The translations under genes were made by a program, and so were the position numbers. From positions 1 to 8,131 of the forward strand of contig JAICEH010000090.1 of the NCBI GenBank assembly GCA_025924275.1: DNA of 8,131 bases, given 5' to 3'. Shown here in pieces: positions 1 to 8,124 of the stretch (the stretch's first letter is position 1; every line of letters begins with the position of its first letter). The notes beneath the pieces were generated by a model, which did not search any database, was not told the DNA's origin, and worked only from the letters and a program-made list of their open reading frames with translations. The stretch is from Gemmatimonadales bacterium (lineage in GTDB: Bacteria > Gemmatimonadota > Gemmatimonadetes > Gemmatimonadales > GWC2-71-9).

Positions 1-1600
<1,600 letters not shown>

Positions 1601-1604
1601 GACG

Positions 1605-1952
1605 CTACCGCCCCACCCAGGCACGCCACTCGACCTCGGCCGGACCGATCGTCAGCCGCTGCTGCCAGCGGACGAGCGGTGTCCGGAGCAGGGCCGGATC
1701 GTCGGCGAGCCGCTGGAGCCAGGCCTCGTCCCCATGGCGGGCCGCCCGAAGCCCCCGCTCGGCGAAGTGCCTCCCCTCGCGATCGAGCAGCGCCTCGACC
1801 CCGAATCGCTGGGCAAATCGCCGCAGCTCGCCCGGGCTCGCCGCGCGGACCTCGAGGTCGGAGAAGTGGGTCCTCACCCGCCGCTCGGCGAAGAAGCGGA
1901 GGGCCTTCCGGGTGGCTGCGCACTTCTTCCGGCCGAAGACCTGGACTTCCAC
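1605..1952 (-). CDS. ArsC/Spx-family thioredoxin-fold protein (arsenate reductase-like)
   Basis: Small cytoplasmic protein of the ArsC/Spx/YffB superfamily. From GTG at 1952 it is 115 residues, the usual size for the family. It begins with a beta strand (VEVQVFG) followed by KKCAATRKALRFF, where Cys11 sits at the redox-active position before helix 1. Near the C-terminus TPLVRWQQRLTIG matches the family's conserved Pro-Leu-Val-Arg segment next to the active site. There is one Cys in the motif (CxxT, not CxxC), so a classical Spx disulfide switch is not supported. Family members include glutaredoxin-dependent arsenate reductases, but many uncharacterised homologues have no shown arsenate activity and no other ars gene is visible here, so the substrate is unknown. 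A longer reading from ATG at 2021 would add 23 residues of non-family sequence and overlap a putative -10 element; I prefer the GTG. The ABC-F gene follows after 4 bases, implying co-transcription. Confidence 0.82.
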   Translation of the reverse strand: MEVQVFGRKKCAATRKALRFFAERRVRTHFSDLEVRAASPGELRRFAQRFGVEALLDREGRHFAERGLRAARHGDEAWLQRLADDPALLRTPLVRWQQRLTIGPAEVEWRAWVGR

Positions 1953-2009
1953 GCGCGATTCCGCCTGTCCACGAGCATCCCGTTGATCCCGAACATCAAT
2001 GCGGGCCGG

Positions 2010-2015
2010 AATATA
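2010..2015 (-). promoter_or_regulatory. possible -10 element for the ArsC-like/ABC-F unit
   Basis: The minus strand reads TATATT here, an AT-rich hexamer close to the sigma-70 -10 consensus in an otherwise GC-rich region. A transcript starting about 7 bases downstream would have a leader of about 50 bases before the GTG at 1952, which supports that start over the ATG at 2021. No good -35 hexamer is visible; the appropriate position falls inside the inverted repeat at 2026-2044. Inferred from sequence resemblance only. Confidence 0.3.
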
Positions 2016-2025
2016 GCGCAATGGA

Positions 2026-2044
2026 CCTCAAGTCACACTTGAGG
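2026..2044. promoter_or_regulatory. perfect 19-bp inverted repeat, candidate operator (SoxR/MerR-box-like)
   Basis: CCTCAAGT-CAC-ACTTGAGG has two perfectly complementary 8-base arms around a 3-base centre, in the divergent intergenic region. The arms equal those of the known SoxR box (CCTCAAGT TA ACTTGAGG), but the centre is one base longer (19 instead of 18 bp). Relative to the putative minus-strand -10 at 2010-2015 the repeat covers the -35 region. Relative to a possible plus-strand -10 at 2079-2084 it lies near -57. There is no T-tract on either side and it sits between divergent starts, so a terminator is unlikely. No regulator gene is in the window; the binding protein is inference. Confidence 0.5.
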
Positions 2045-2078
2045 CTCGCCCGGGGTGCCCCTGCCCCGGCGCCCGGGC

Positions 2079-2084
2079 TAGATT
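2079..2084 (+). promoter_or_regulatory. weak possible -10 element for ppa-slt
   Basis: TAGATT stands out from the GC-rich surroundings about 50 bases before the ppa start. No recognisable -35 hexamer lies at the usual spacing, so this is only a candidate. The stretch 2048-2078 just upstream is very G+C-rich with short self-complementary runs (GCCCGGG at 2048-2054 and CCCGGGC at 2072-2078), which in this base composition may be chance. Confidence 0.2.
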
Positions 2085-2137
2085 GCGCTCAACAATCTCC
2101 TTCGGCCTTCTACCCTCCGACCCCCGTGATCCGCCCG

Positions 2138-2698
2138 ATGACGCTCCTCCAGCGCCGCGCCTTCCACCCGTGGCACGATATCCCGCCCGGGCCCGCGCCG
2201 CCCGACCTCCTGACCGCGGTGATCGAGATCCCGGCGAACGAGCGGAACAAGTACGAACTCGACAAGGAACTCGGGCTCTTCCGGCTCGACCGGGTGCTCC
2301 ACAGCGCCGTGCACTACCCCGGGGACTACGGCTTCATTCCCCGGACCTACGCCGAGGATGACGACCCGCTCGACGTCATCTGCGTGATGACCGAGCCGGT
2401 CTTTCCCGGCTGCCTGGTCCAGGTGCGGCCGGTGGGACTCTTCCTGCTGGTGGACAAGGGCGCGAACGACGAGAAGGTCATCGCCGTCCCCACGCACGAC
2501 CCCTACGCCGAGGGAGTCCACGATCTCCACGACCTGCCGCGGCACCTGCTGCGTGAGGTGGAGCACTTCTTCACGGTGTACAAGGCGCTCGAGGGGAGCG
2601 AGACCGAGAGCCGGGGGTTCCGCAACGCCGACGCGGCCCGCGAGGTGGTGCGGAGTTCGATGGCGCGGTACGAGTCGCGGTTCGGGGGAGCGAAGTGA
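2138..2698 (+). CDS. ppa: soluble inorganic pyrophosphatase, family I
   Basis: Cytoplasmic Mg-dependent enzyme that hydrolyses pyrophosphate to two phosphates, pulling biosynthetic reactions such as tRNA charging and nucleic acid synthesis forward. From ATG at 2138 it is 186 residues, close to the usual 170-180 of bacterial family I enzymes. The signature DDDPLDV lies at 74-80. The residues that form the E. coli active site all have counterparts: E30, K38, E40, R52, Y60, Y64, D74, D76, D79, D106, D111, K113, Y148, K149. The open frame continues far upstream antisense to the ABC-F and ArsC-like genes, but that part has no family similarity; homology begins around residue 25, so the start is the ATG at 2138 or the GTG at 2126. 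No Shine-Dalgarno-like sequence precedes either; the leader is pyrimidine-rich. The stop overlaps the transglycosylase start by 4 bases. Confidence 0.95.
   Translation: MTLLQRRAFHPWHDIPPGPAPPDLLTAVIEIPANERNKYELDKELGLFRLDRVLHSAVHYPGDYGFIPRTYAEDDDPLDVICVMTEPVFPGCLVQVRPVGLFLLVDKGANDEKVIAVPTHDPYAEGVHDLHDLPRHLLREVEHFFTVYKALEGSETESRGFRNADAAREVVRSSMARYESRFGGAK
2684..2690 (+). promoter_or_regulatory. ribosome binding site of the transglycosylase gene
   Basis: GGGGGAG lies 4 bases before the GTG at 2695, inside the last codons of ppa. It fixes the GTG as the start and, with the GTGA start/stop overlap (2695-2698), suggests translational coupling to ppa. Confidence 0.6.
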
Positions 2699-5004
2699 GC
2701 CACCGGGCAGTGGTCCGCCTCCTCGCCGCGCTGGCACTCTCGGGGTGCACGGCGAGCCCCGGGGGGGCGCAGTCCGCGGGGGAGGACGACCGGCCGGCCG
2801 CCGACCAGGCGGTCGATGCGGCGCGCTCGGCCCTCGGGGCGGGTTTGCCCTGGCGCGCCACCCGCATCCTGGCGCCGGTGCTGGCGGATTCTGCTCAACG
2901 GAGCCCGGCGGCCATCCTCCTCGCGGCGGAGGCGGCGGCAGCGTGGGAGGGCTGGGGCGAGGTCGAACGCCTGCTGGCCGGCGAGCCCTGGCTCGACGAA
3001 CTGGCCCACGGCCGCGGGCACGCGCTGCTGGCCGAGGCGGCCCTGGCGCGCCGGAGCGACTCGACGGCGCTCGAGCGCGCCACGCGCGCCGTGGCCCGCG
3101 CGGACACGGCCGACGCTCCCGAGCGGGGCCGCCGCCTGGTGCTCCTGGCGCGGGCGCAGGACCGGCTCGAGCGCTACCCGGAGGCTGCGGCCACATACGC
3201 GGCCGCCGCGGACCTGCTTCCCGAGGTGGGCGACTGGCTCCGCCTCCGCGCGATGGCGGTCTCCACCGACAGCACCAGCCGGGCCGGCCTTGCCGCGGCA
3301 CTTGCCCTCCCCCTCGCCGTCGAGTGGGCGGCGCGCGCGGACGCACAGGCCCGGGAGCGCGCCCGCGACTGGGCCGGCGCCGCCACGGCCTGGCGCGGAG
3401 CCGGCGAGGGGCAGCGGTCGCTCGCGGCCGCGCTCCGCGCGGCGCCGACCGCCGCCGAGAGCGCGGCCGTCCGACGCAGCCTGGTTGACCTGGTGCGGGA
3501 GCGGCCGGGCCGCTCCGACGCGGAGCGGGCGGTCGGCGTCCTCGACCTGGCGTTCGGCCGGCTCACGCCCGCCGAGGAGCTCGTCGTGTTCCGGAGCGCG
3601 GTGCGGAGCGGCCCGCGCGCGCGGGCCGAGGAGGCGTTCGAGCGGGCGTCCGGGGCGGGACTCGTCGTGGCCAACGACCGGTTCCTCTTCGCCGGCCTGC
3701 TGGAGCGCCTCGGGCGGAACGGGGAGGCCGCGGCGATGTACGGCCGGGTGCGACCGCCGTCGACGCTGGCCCCGCCGGCGGCGTACCTGCGGGCGCGCTC
3801 CCTGCTCCGGGCCGGGCGACTGGATCAGGCCCGCAGCGGGCTCCGGGAAGTGCTGCGTGACTGGCCGCAGGACACCGCCGCGGCGATCTCCCTGGTGCTG
3901 CTCGCCGACCTGGCCATCGACGAGGGCCGGGACGAGGCCGCCCGGGCCGCCTACCTCCGGGCCGGGCGCGAGTTCCCCGCCAGCCGTTTCGGCCCCTTCG
4001 GCCGGTACCAGGCCGCGATCATCGCGTTCGCGCTGGGGCGCTACGACAGCGCGGCCGTCGAGTTCGACAGCGTGGCACTGCGCCACGCGTCGAGCGGCGA
4101 GGCCATCGGTGCGGTCTACTGGGCCGGTCGGAGCTGGGCCGCCACGGGCGACTCGGCCCGGGCGCGGGAGCGCTGGGCCCAGGTCCTCCGGTCGGATCCC
4201 TCCTCCTACTACGGGGCCCTCGCGGCCGGCCGCCTCGGCGCCCCCGATTGGAGCCCCGGAACCGAAGGCGCGCTGCCGGTCCCCACGCCGGAGCTGGAGC
4301 GGGCGTTCGCCCGGGCCGAGGCGCTCGAGGCGCTGGGCCTCCTGCCCGAGGCCCAGGGCGAATACGACCGCCTGCTGGCCGGTGCGGAGGAATCCACCGA
4401 AATCCAGCTTGCCACGGCGGCGGGATTCCTGCGGCACCGCAAGCCGTGGCGGGCGATCCAACTCGGCTGGCGTGCCCTCGGCCGCGGCGCACCGCGCCAC
4501 GCCGCCGTCCTCCGACTGGTCTACCCGCTCTCGCTCGGCGAGGGCATTCGCGCCCTCTCGGCCGATCACGACCTCGACCCGGCGCTGGTCGCCGGACTCA
4601 TCCGGCAGGAGTCGACCTTCAATCCCTCGGCCACCAGCGTCGCGGGGGCACGGGGACTGATGCAGGTGATGCCCGAGGTGGGAGCCCGCACCGCGCGGGG
4701 CCTCGCCTATCCGGTCTGGGCGCCCGAGCTCCTCTGGCAGCCCGACGTGAACCTGGAGCTGGGGACGGCGCACCTCGCAGAGATGACTGCGCGGTTCCCG
4801 GAGACCGTGCGCGTGCTCGCGGCCTACAACGCCGGGAGTACCCGCGTGGCCCAATGGGATGGCCGGACCGGTGCGGCAGACGAGGAGCTCTATGCGGAGC
4901 GGATCCCGTTCCGGGAGACGCGGGACTACGTCCGCGTGGTGCAGCGGAACCGCGTGATCTACCGGGCGCTGTACCCGGAACTCGCGCCGCCGCCGGTGCC
5001 CTGA
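2695..5004 (+). CDS. lytic murein transglycosylase with TPR-like region, predicted lipoprotein (Slt70-like)
   Basis: Predicted envelope enzyme that cleaves the MurNAc-GlcNAc bond of peptidoglycan, leaving 1,6-anhydroMurNAc. It has 769 residues, longer than E. coli Slt70 (about 645 in the precursor). The N-terminus has a short basic start, a hydrophobic run and a lipobox LSGC with Cys18; Thr at +2 would not signal inner-membrane retention if a Lol system applies. Residues about 30-500 are Ala/Arg-rich helical repeats of TPR type (for example around 175-190 and 345-440), with SYYGALAAGRLG near 504-515 as in Slt70 linker regions. The SLT domain covers about 613-750: catalytic Glu639 in IRQESTFNP, GLMQVMP at 654-660, AAYNAG at 709-714, and the tail ETRDYVRVVQRN. 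All key SLT motifs are present. GTG at 2695 is chosen for the strong binding site and the signal peptide directly after it. It is coupled to ppa by a 4-base overlap and converges on gatB. Confidence 0.92.
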   Translation: MSHRAVVRLLAALALSGCTASPGGAQSAGEDDRPAADQAVDAARSALGAGLPWRATRILAPVLADSAQRSPAAILLAAEAAAAWEGWGEVERLLAGEPWLDELAHGRGHALLAEAALARRSDSTALERATRAVARADTADAPERGRRLVLLARAQDRLERYPEAAATYAAAADLLPEVGDWLRLRAMAVSTDSTSRAGLAAALALPLAVEWAARADAQARERARDWAGAATAWRGAGEGQRSLAAALRAAPTAAESAAVRRSLVDLVRERPGRSDAERAVGVLDLAFGRLTPAEELVVFRSAVRSGPRARAEEAFERASGAGLVVANDRFLFAGLLERLGRNGEAAAMYGRVRPPSTLAPPAAYLRARSLLRAGRLDQARSGLREVLRDWPQDTAAAISLVLLADLAIDEGRDEAARAAYLRAGREFPASRFGPFGRYQAAIIAFALGRYDSAAVEFDSVALRHASSGEAIGAVYWAGRSWAATGDSARARERWAQVLRSDPSSYYGALAAGRLGAPDWSPGTEGALPVPTPELERAFARAEALEALGLLPEAQGEYDRLLAGAEESTEIQLATAAGFLRHRKPWRAIQLGWRALGRGAPRHAAVLRLVYPLSLGEGIRALSADHDLDPALVAGLIRQESTFNPSATSVAGARGLMQVMPEVGARTARGLAYPVWAPELLWQPDVNLELGTAHLAEMTARFPETVRVLAAYNAGSTRVAQWDGRTGAADEELYAERIPFRETRDYVRVVQRNRVIYRALYPELAPPPVP

Positions 5005-5008
5005 GGGG

Positions 5009-6433
5009 TCACGGGCCGAGGCGGGACCGGAGCAGCGGCTGCACCTTCTTCGGGTCCGCCTTGCCCTGACTCGCCTTCATCACCTGGCCCGTGAAGAACC
5101 CGAGCAGCTTGGCCTCGCCGGCCCGGAAGCGCGCCACCTCCCCGGGGTGCGCGGCGAGGACCGCTTCCACCCAGCCCGCCAGCGCCGATTCGTCCCCCAC
5201 CTGCAGGAGCCCGAGCCGCTCCGCCACCACCCCCGGCGGATGGTCGGGGTGTGCGGCCAGTTCGGCGTAGACCTTCCTGCCCGCCTGATGGCTCACGGCG
5301 CCGCCGGTCACCAGGCCAATCAGTTCCGCCAGGCGCGGCGCCGGCACGGGAAACCCCCCGGTCTCCCGGAGGGAGCCCAGCGCCTCCCCCATCACCCAGT
5401 TTGCCGCCGCCTTGGGGTCGGCGCCCGCGGCGACCACCGCCTCGAAGTACGCGCCGGTTTCCGGCTCCGCGGTGAGGACGCCCACGTCGTAACCCGGCAA
5501 CCCGAACCGGTCGGCATAGCGGGCGCGGCGGGCGGTGGGGAGCTCGGGCAGCCCGGCGCGCTCGGCCTCGACCCATGCCGGCGCCAGCACGAGCGGCGGA
5601 AGGTCCGGGTCCGGGAAGTAGCGGTAGTCGTGGCTTTCCTCCTTCACCCGCGCCACCCGGAGCTCCCCGGTGCCCGCGTTGAAGAGGAGGGTCACCTGCT
5701 CCACCCGGCCCCCCGACTCCAGGAGCCCGACCTGCCGATGGTACTCCGCCTCGAGCGCCTTCTCGACGAAGGCGAAGCTGTTGAGGTTCTTCACCTCGGT
5801 CTTGGTGCCGAGCCCGGATTGCCCCGGGCGACGCACCGAGAGGTTCGCGTCGACCCGGAGGGTGCCCTTCTCCATCGAGCAGTCGCTCACCCCGGCATAG
5901 ACCAGGAGCTGGCGCAGGGCCACGAGATAGGCGCGCGCCTCCGCCGGGGAGCGCAGGTCGGGGCCGGAGACGATCTCGCAGAGCGGCGTGCCGCAGCGGT
6001 TGAGGTCCACTGCCGTCCGTCTGGGATAGCGGTCGTGCAGGGACTTCCCGGCATCCTCCTCGAGGTGGAGGCGGGTGATCGAGACCTCGATCGGCCCCCG
6101 CTCGGGCGATTCGCAGCGCACCGCCCCGCCGGTGGCGAGCGGCCGATCATACTGGGAGACCTGGTACCCCTTGGGCAGGTCGGGGTAGAAGTAGTTCTTC
6201 CGGGCGAAGATGGACGTCGGGTGCACGGTGCACCCGAGCGCCAGCGCGCCGACCACCCCGAGGCGCACCGCCTCGGCATTCGGCACGGGGAGCGCGCCCG
6301 GCAGCCCGAGGCAGACCGGGCAGACATTGGTGTTGGGCGGGTCCCCGAAGCTGTTGGCGCAGCCGCAGAACATCTTGGACCGGGTCGTCGGCTGGACGTG
6401 CACCTCGAGGCCGATCACGGTCTCCCAGGTCAT
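5009..6433 (-). CDS. gatB: Asp-tRNA(Asn)/Glu-tRNA(Gln) amidotransferase subunit B
   Basis: Subunit of the GatCAB complex that binds misacylated tRNA and activates the Asp or Glu side chain with ATP before amidation. At 474 residues it matches the family length of about 475-480. It starts with ETVIGLEVHVQ and has a zinc-type Cys set C23xC25...C38xxC41, present in part of the family. LHLEEDAGKS (ATP/Mg kinase region), VDLNRCGTPLCEI, RVDANLSVRRPG, TKTEVKNLNSF and DYRYFPDPDLPPL follow in family order, making a catalytic core to about residue 290. A YqeY-like tail (about 325-474) ends in GFFTGQVMKASQGKADPKKV. The segment usually written IVSEPD reads IVSGPD here. ATG at 6433 overlaps the gatA stop by one base (TGATG), with GGAGG at 6441-6445 as binding site, so translation is likely coupled. 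Its stop is 4 bases from the convergent transglycosylase stop. Confidence 0.97.
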   Translation of the reverse strand: MTWETVIGLEVHVQPTTRSKMFCGCANSFGDPPNTNVCPVCLGLPGALPVPNAEAVRLGVVGALALGCTVHPTSIFARKNYFYPDLPKGYQVSQYDRPLATGGAVRCESPERGPIEVSITRLHLEEDAGKSLHDRYPRRTAVDLNRCGTPLCEIVSGPDLRSPAEARAYLVALRQLLVYAGVSDCSMEKGTLRVDANLSVRRPGQSGLGTKTEVKNLNSFAFVEKALEAEYHRQVGLLESGGRVEQVTLLFNAGTGELRVARVKEESHDYRYFPDPDLPPLVLAPAWVEAERAGLPELPTARRARYADRFGLPGYDVGVLTAEPETGAYFEAVVAAGADPKAAANWVMGEALGSLRETGGFPVPAPRLAELIGLVTGGAVSHQAGRKVYAELAAHPDHPPGVVAERLGLLQVGDESALAGWVEAVLAAHPGEVARFRAGEAKLLGFFTGQVMKASQGKADPKKVQPLLRSRLGP

Positions 6434-7818
6434 CAGCGGACCTCCGCCGTGCCGTCGAGTGCGGCCTCGAGGGCGCCCGCGGCGGCGAGCATCAGGGATT
6501 CGCCCCGCTCCGGCGCGATCAGCTGGCCGCCCACCGGCAGGCCTTCCGCCCGGCCGATCGGCAGGCTCATCGCGGGGATCCCGGCCAGGCTGGCCGCGCA
6601 GACGAACACGTCGGCCAGGTACATCGCCACCGGGTCGGCGGTGTTGGCCCCGGCACGGAACGCGGTGGTGGGCGTGGTGGGGGTGAACAGCAGGTCGGTG
6701 CCGGCCGCGAAGACGCGCCGGAAGTCGTCGGCGATCAGGGCCCGCACCTGCTGCGCCTTCCGGTAGTAGGCGTCATAGTATCCAGCCGAGAGCACGTAGG
6801 TGCCCACCAGGATGCGCCGGCGGACCTCGAGGCCGAAGCCCTCGCCGCGGGTGGTGCGATAGAGGGAGGCGAGGTCCCCGGCGGGCCCGAGCCGGCGCAC
6901 GCCGTACCGGGCGCCGTCGTACCGCGCGAGGTTGCTCGCCGCCTCGGCCGGGGCGATCACGTAGTAGGTGGGCACGGCGTAGCGCGCGTGGGGCAGCGAG
7001 ACCTCCCGGATGGTGGCCCCGAGCCCGCGCATCGCCTCCACGGCCCGGTCCACCCCCGCGCGGACCCCGGCGTCGAGATCACCCGGCAGGTACTCGCGGG
7101 GGAGCCCGATCACCAGCCCGCGGAGGTCGGCCCGGGCCACCGGCGGCGCAAGCGGCGGCTCCGGGATCGTGGTCGCGTCGTCCGGGTCGTGGCCGCTCAT
7201 CGCCGCGAGGACCGCCGCGGCGTCGGCCACGGTGCGCCCGAAGGCGCTGATGCAGTCGAGCGACGACCCGAAGGCCACGAGGCCGGCGCGGCTCACCCGG
7301 CCGTAGCCCGGCTTCACCCCGACCACGCCGCAGAAGGCCGCCGGCTGGCGCACCGAGCCGCCCGTCTCGCTGCCCAGGGCCGCGGGCACGACCCCGGCCG
7401 CGACCAGGGCGGCGGACCCGCCGGACGAGCCGCCCGGCACCAGCGCGGGGTCGAGCGGGTGGTGCACCCGGCCGAAGGCGGAGTGCTCCGTGGAGGAGCC
7501 CATCGCGAATTCGTCGAGGTTGGTCTTGGCCGCGATCAGCGCACCCGCGGCCCGAAGCCGGCGGGTGGCAGTGGCCTCGAACGGGGAGACGAACCCTTCG
7601 AGGATCCGCGAGGCGCAGGTGGTGGGCGCCTCGGTCGTGACGATGTTGTCCTTGACCGCGATGGGCACCCCGTAGAGTGCACCAGCCGGCGCCTGGGCAT
7701 CGGCGCGCCGCGCCTCGGCCTCGAGCTCCGCCGCCGACCAGTGGAGCACGGCGTTGAGCGGTGCGGCCGCCTCGAGGCGGCGGGCGGTGGCGCGGGCGGC
7801 CTCCAGGGCACGGCTCAC
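6433..7818 (-). CDS. gatA: Asp-tRNA(Asn)/Glu-tRNA(Gln) amidotransferase subunit A (amidase)
   Basis: Glutaminase subunit of GatCAB: it releases ammonia from glutamine (or asparagine) and passes it to GatB for transamidation of the misacylated tRNA. It is an amidase-signature enzyme of 461 residues, slightly shorter than the usual 480-490. The Ser-cisSer-Lys triad is visible: Lys56 in GVPIAVKDN, Ser131 in GGSSGGSA and nucleophile Ser155 in GSETGGSVR; the spacings (75 and 24 residues) equal those of S. aureus GatA. KTNLDEFAMGSS at 98-109 and VGVKPGYGRVSR after the triad are typical of GatA rather than of general amidases. The GTG at 7818 overlaps the gatC stop by 4 bases (GTGA), with GGAGG at 7823-7827 inside the end of gatC. 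The tight gatC-gatA-gatB order supports a stoichiometric complex. Whether it serves Asn-tRNA, Gln-tRNA or both depends on whether the genome has AsnRS and GlnRS, not visible here. Confidence 0.97.
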   Translation of the reverse strand: MSRALEAARATARRLEAAAPLNAVLHWSAAELEAEARRADAQAPAGALYGVPIAVKDNIVTTEAPTTCASRILEGFVSPFEATATRRLRAAGALIAAKTNLDEFAMGSSTEHSAFGRVHHPLDPALVPGGSSGGSAALVAAGVVPAALGSETGGSVRQPAAFCGVVGVKPGYGRVSRAGLVAFGSSLDCISAFGRTVADAAAVLAAMSGHDPDDATTIPEPPLAPPVARADLRGLVIGLPREYLPGDLDAGVRAGVDRAVEAMRGLGATIREVSLPHARYAVPTYYVIAPAEAASNLARYDGARYGVRRLGPAGDLASLYRTTRGEGFGLEVRRRILVGTYVLSAGYYDAYYRKAQQVRALIADDFRRVFAAGTDLLFTPTTPTTAFRAGANTADPVAMYLADVFVCAASLAGIPAMSLPIGRAEGLPVGGQLIAPERGESLMLAAAGALEAALDGTAEVR

Positions 7819-8114
7819 AGGTCCTCCAGGTGCCCGAGCCGGGGCACGAGGAAGAAGCCGTCGCGGAATTCCGGCGCGAACGCCGCCGGGCCGCGCACCA
7901 GGGGCGACGGCCGGACCACGTCCTCCCGCAGCGCCACGGCGGCCGGCCCCGCCAGGAAGGGCGGCGCCTGCTCGTCGCCGCCGACCTCGCCCAGCTGCCC
8001 CACGTAGTCCACGATCCGGGCGATCTGCCCGGCGAGCGCCGGCAGCTCCTCCGGCGGCACGTGCAGTTCCGCCAGCCGGGCGACCTTCTCGACCTGCTCC
8101 CGCGTCAGGCTCAT
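7815..8114 (-). CDS. gatC: Asp-tRNA(Asn)/Glu-tRNA(Gln) amidotransferase subunit C
   Basis: Small belt-like subunit that wraps GatA and GatB and stabilises the complex. From ATG at 8114 it is 99 residues, normal for GatC (about 95-100). It begins MSLTREQVEKVARLAELHV, the usual GatC N-terminal helix. A second helix (LPALAGQIARIVDYVGQL), a loop, the conserved LREDVV segment and FRDGFFLVPRL near the C-terminus follow. A GTG at 8126 is in frame and would add four residues, mostly Gly, but it overlaps the purine-rich binding site (8116-8124), so ATG at 8114 is preferred. It is the first gene of gatC-gatA-gatB seen here; its promoter and any gene before it lie beyond the right edge. Confidence 0.95.
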   Translation of the reverse strand: MSLTREQVEKVARLAELHVPPEELPALAGQIARIVDYVGQLGEVGGDEQAPPFLAGPAAVALREDVVRPSPLVRGPAAFAPEFRDGFFLVPRLGHLEDL

Positions 8115-8115
8115 G

Positions 8116-8124
8116 CCCCCTCCC
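8116..8124 (-). promoter_or_regulatory. ribosome binding site of gatC
   Basis: The minus strand reads GGGAGGGGG ending one base before the ATG at 8114, with the GGAGG core (8119-8123) 4 bases upstream of it. This decides for the ATG over the in-frame GTG at 8126, which would place the Shine-Dalgarno sequence inside the coding region. Confidence 0.6.

Noticed and set aside
1605..1952. Arsenic-resistance operon
   Set aside because: No arsR, arsB/acr3 or arsM neighbour is visible and the small protein alone cannot be assigned arsenate reductase activity.
2048..2078. GC-rich inverted repeat (GCCCGGG ... CCCGGGC) before ppa, possible leader structure or terminator
   Set aside because: The arms are short and contain a self-palindromic CCCGGG, the loop is long, and there is no T-tract; likely a by-product of base composition.
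2761..2767. Run of seven G after CCCC early in the transglycosylase gene, possible slippage site
   Set aside because: The frame is intact through the run, and G-runs of this length are expected in such GC-rich DNA; nothing else suggests phase variation.
2503..4854. Long minus-strand open frame opposite the transglycosylase
   Set aside because: Pro/Gly/Arg-rich shadow of a gene with recognised SLT motifs on the other strand.
5147..6766. Long plus-strand open frame opposite gatB and gatA
   Set aside because: Antisense shadow spanning the junction of two clear genes; no recognisable domain.
6988..8007. Plus-strand open frame opposite gatA and gatC
   Set aside because: Crosses the gatC/gatA junction antisense and has low-complexity composition typical of shadow frames.
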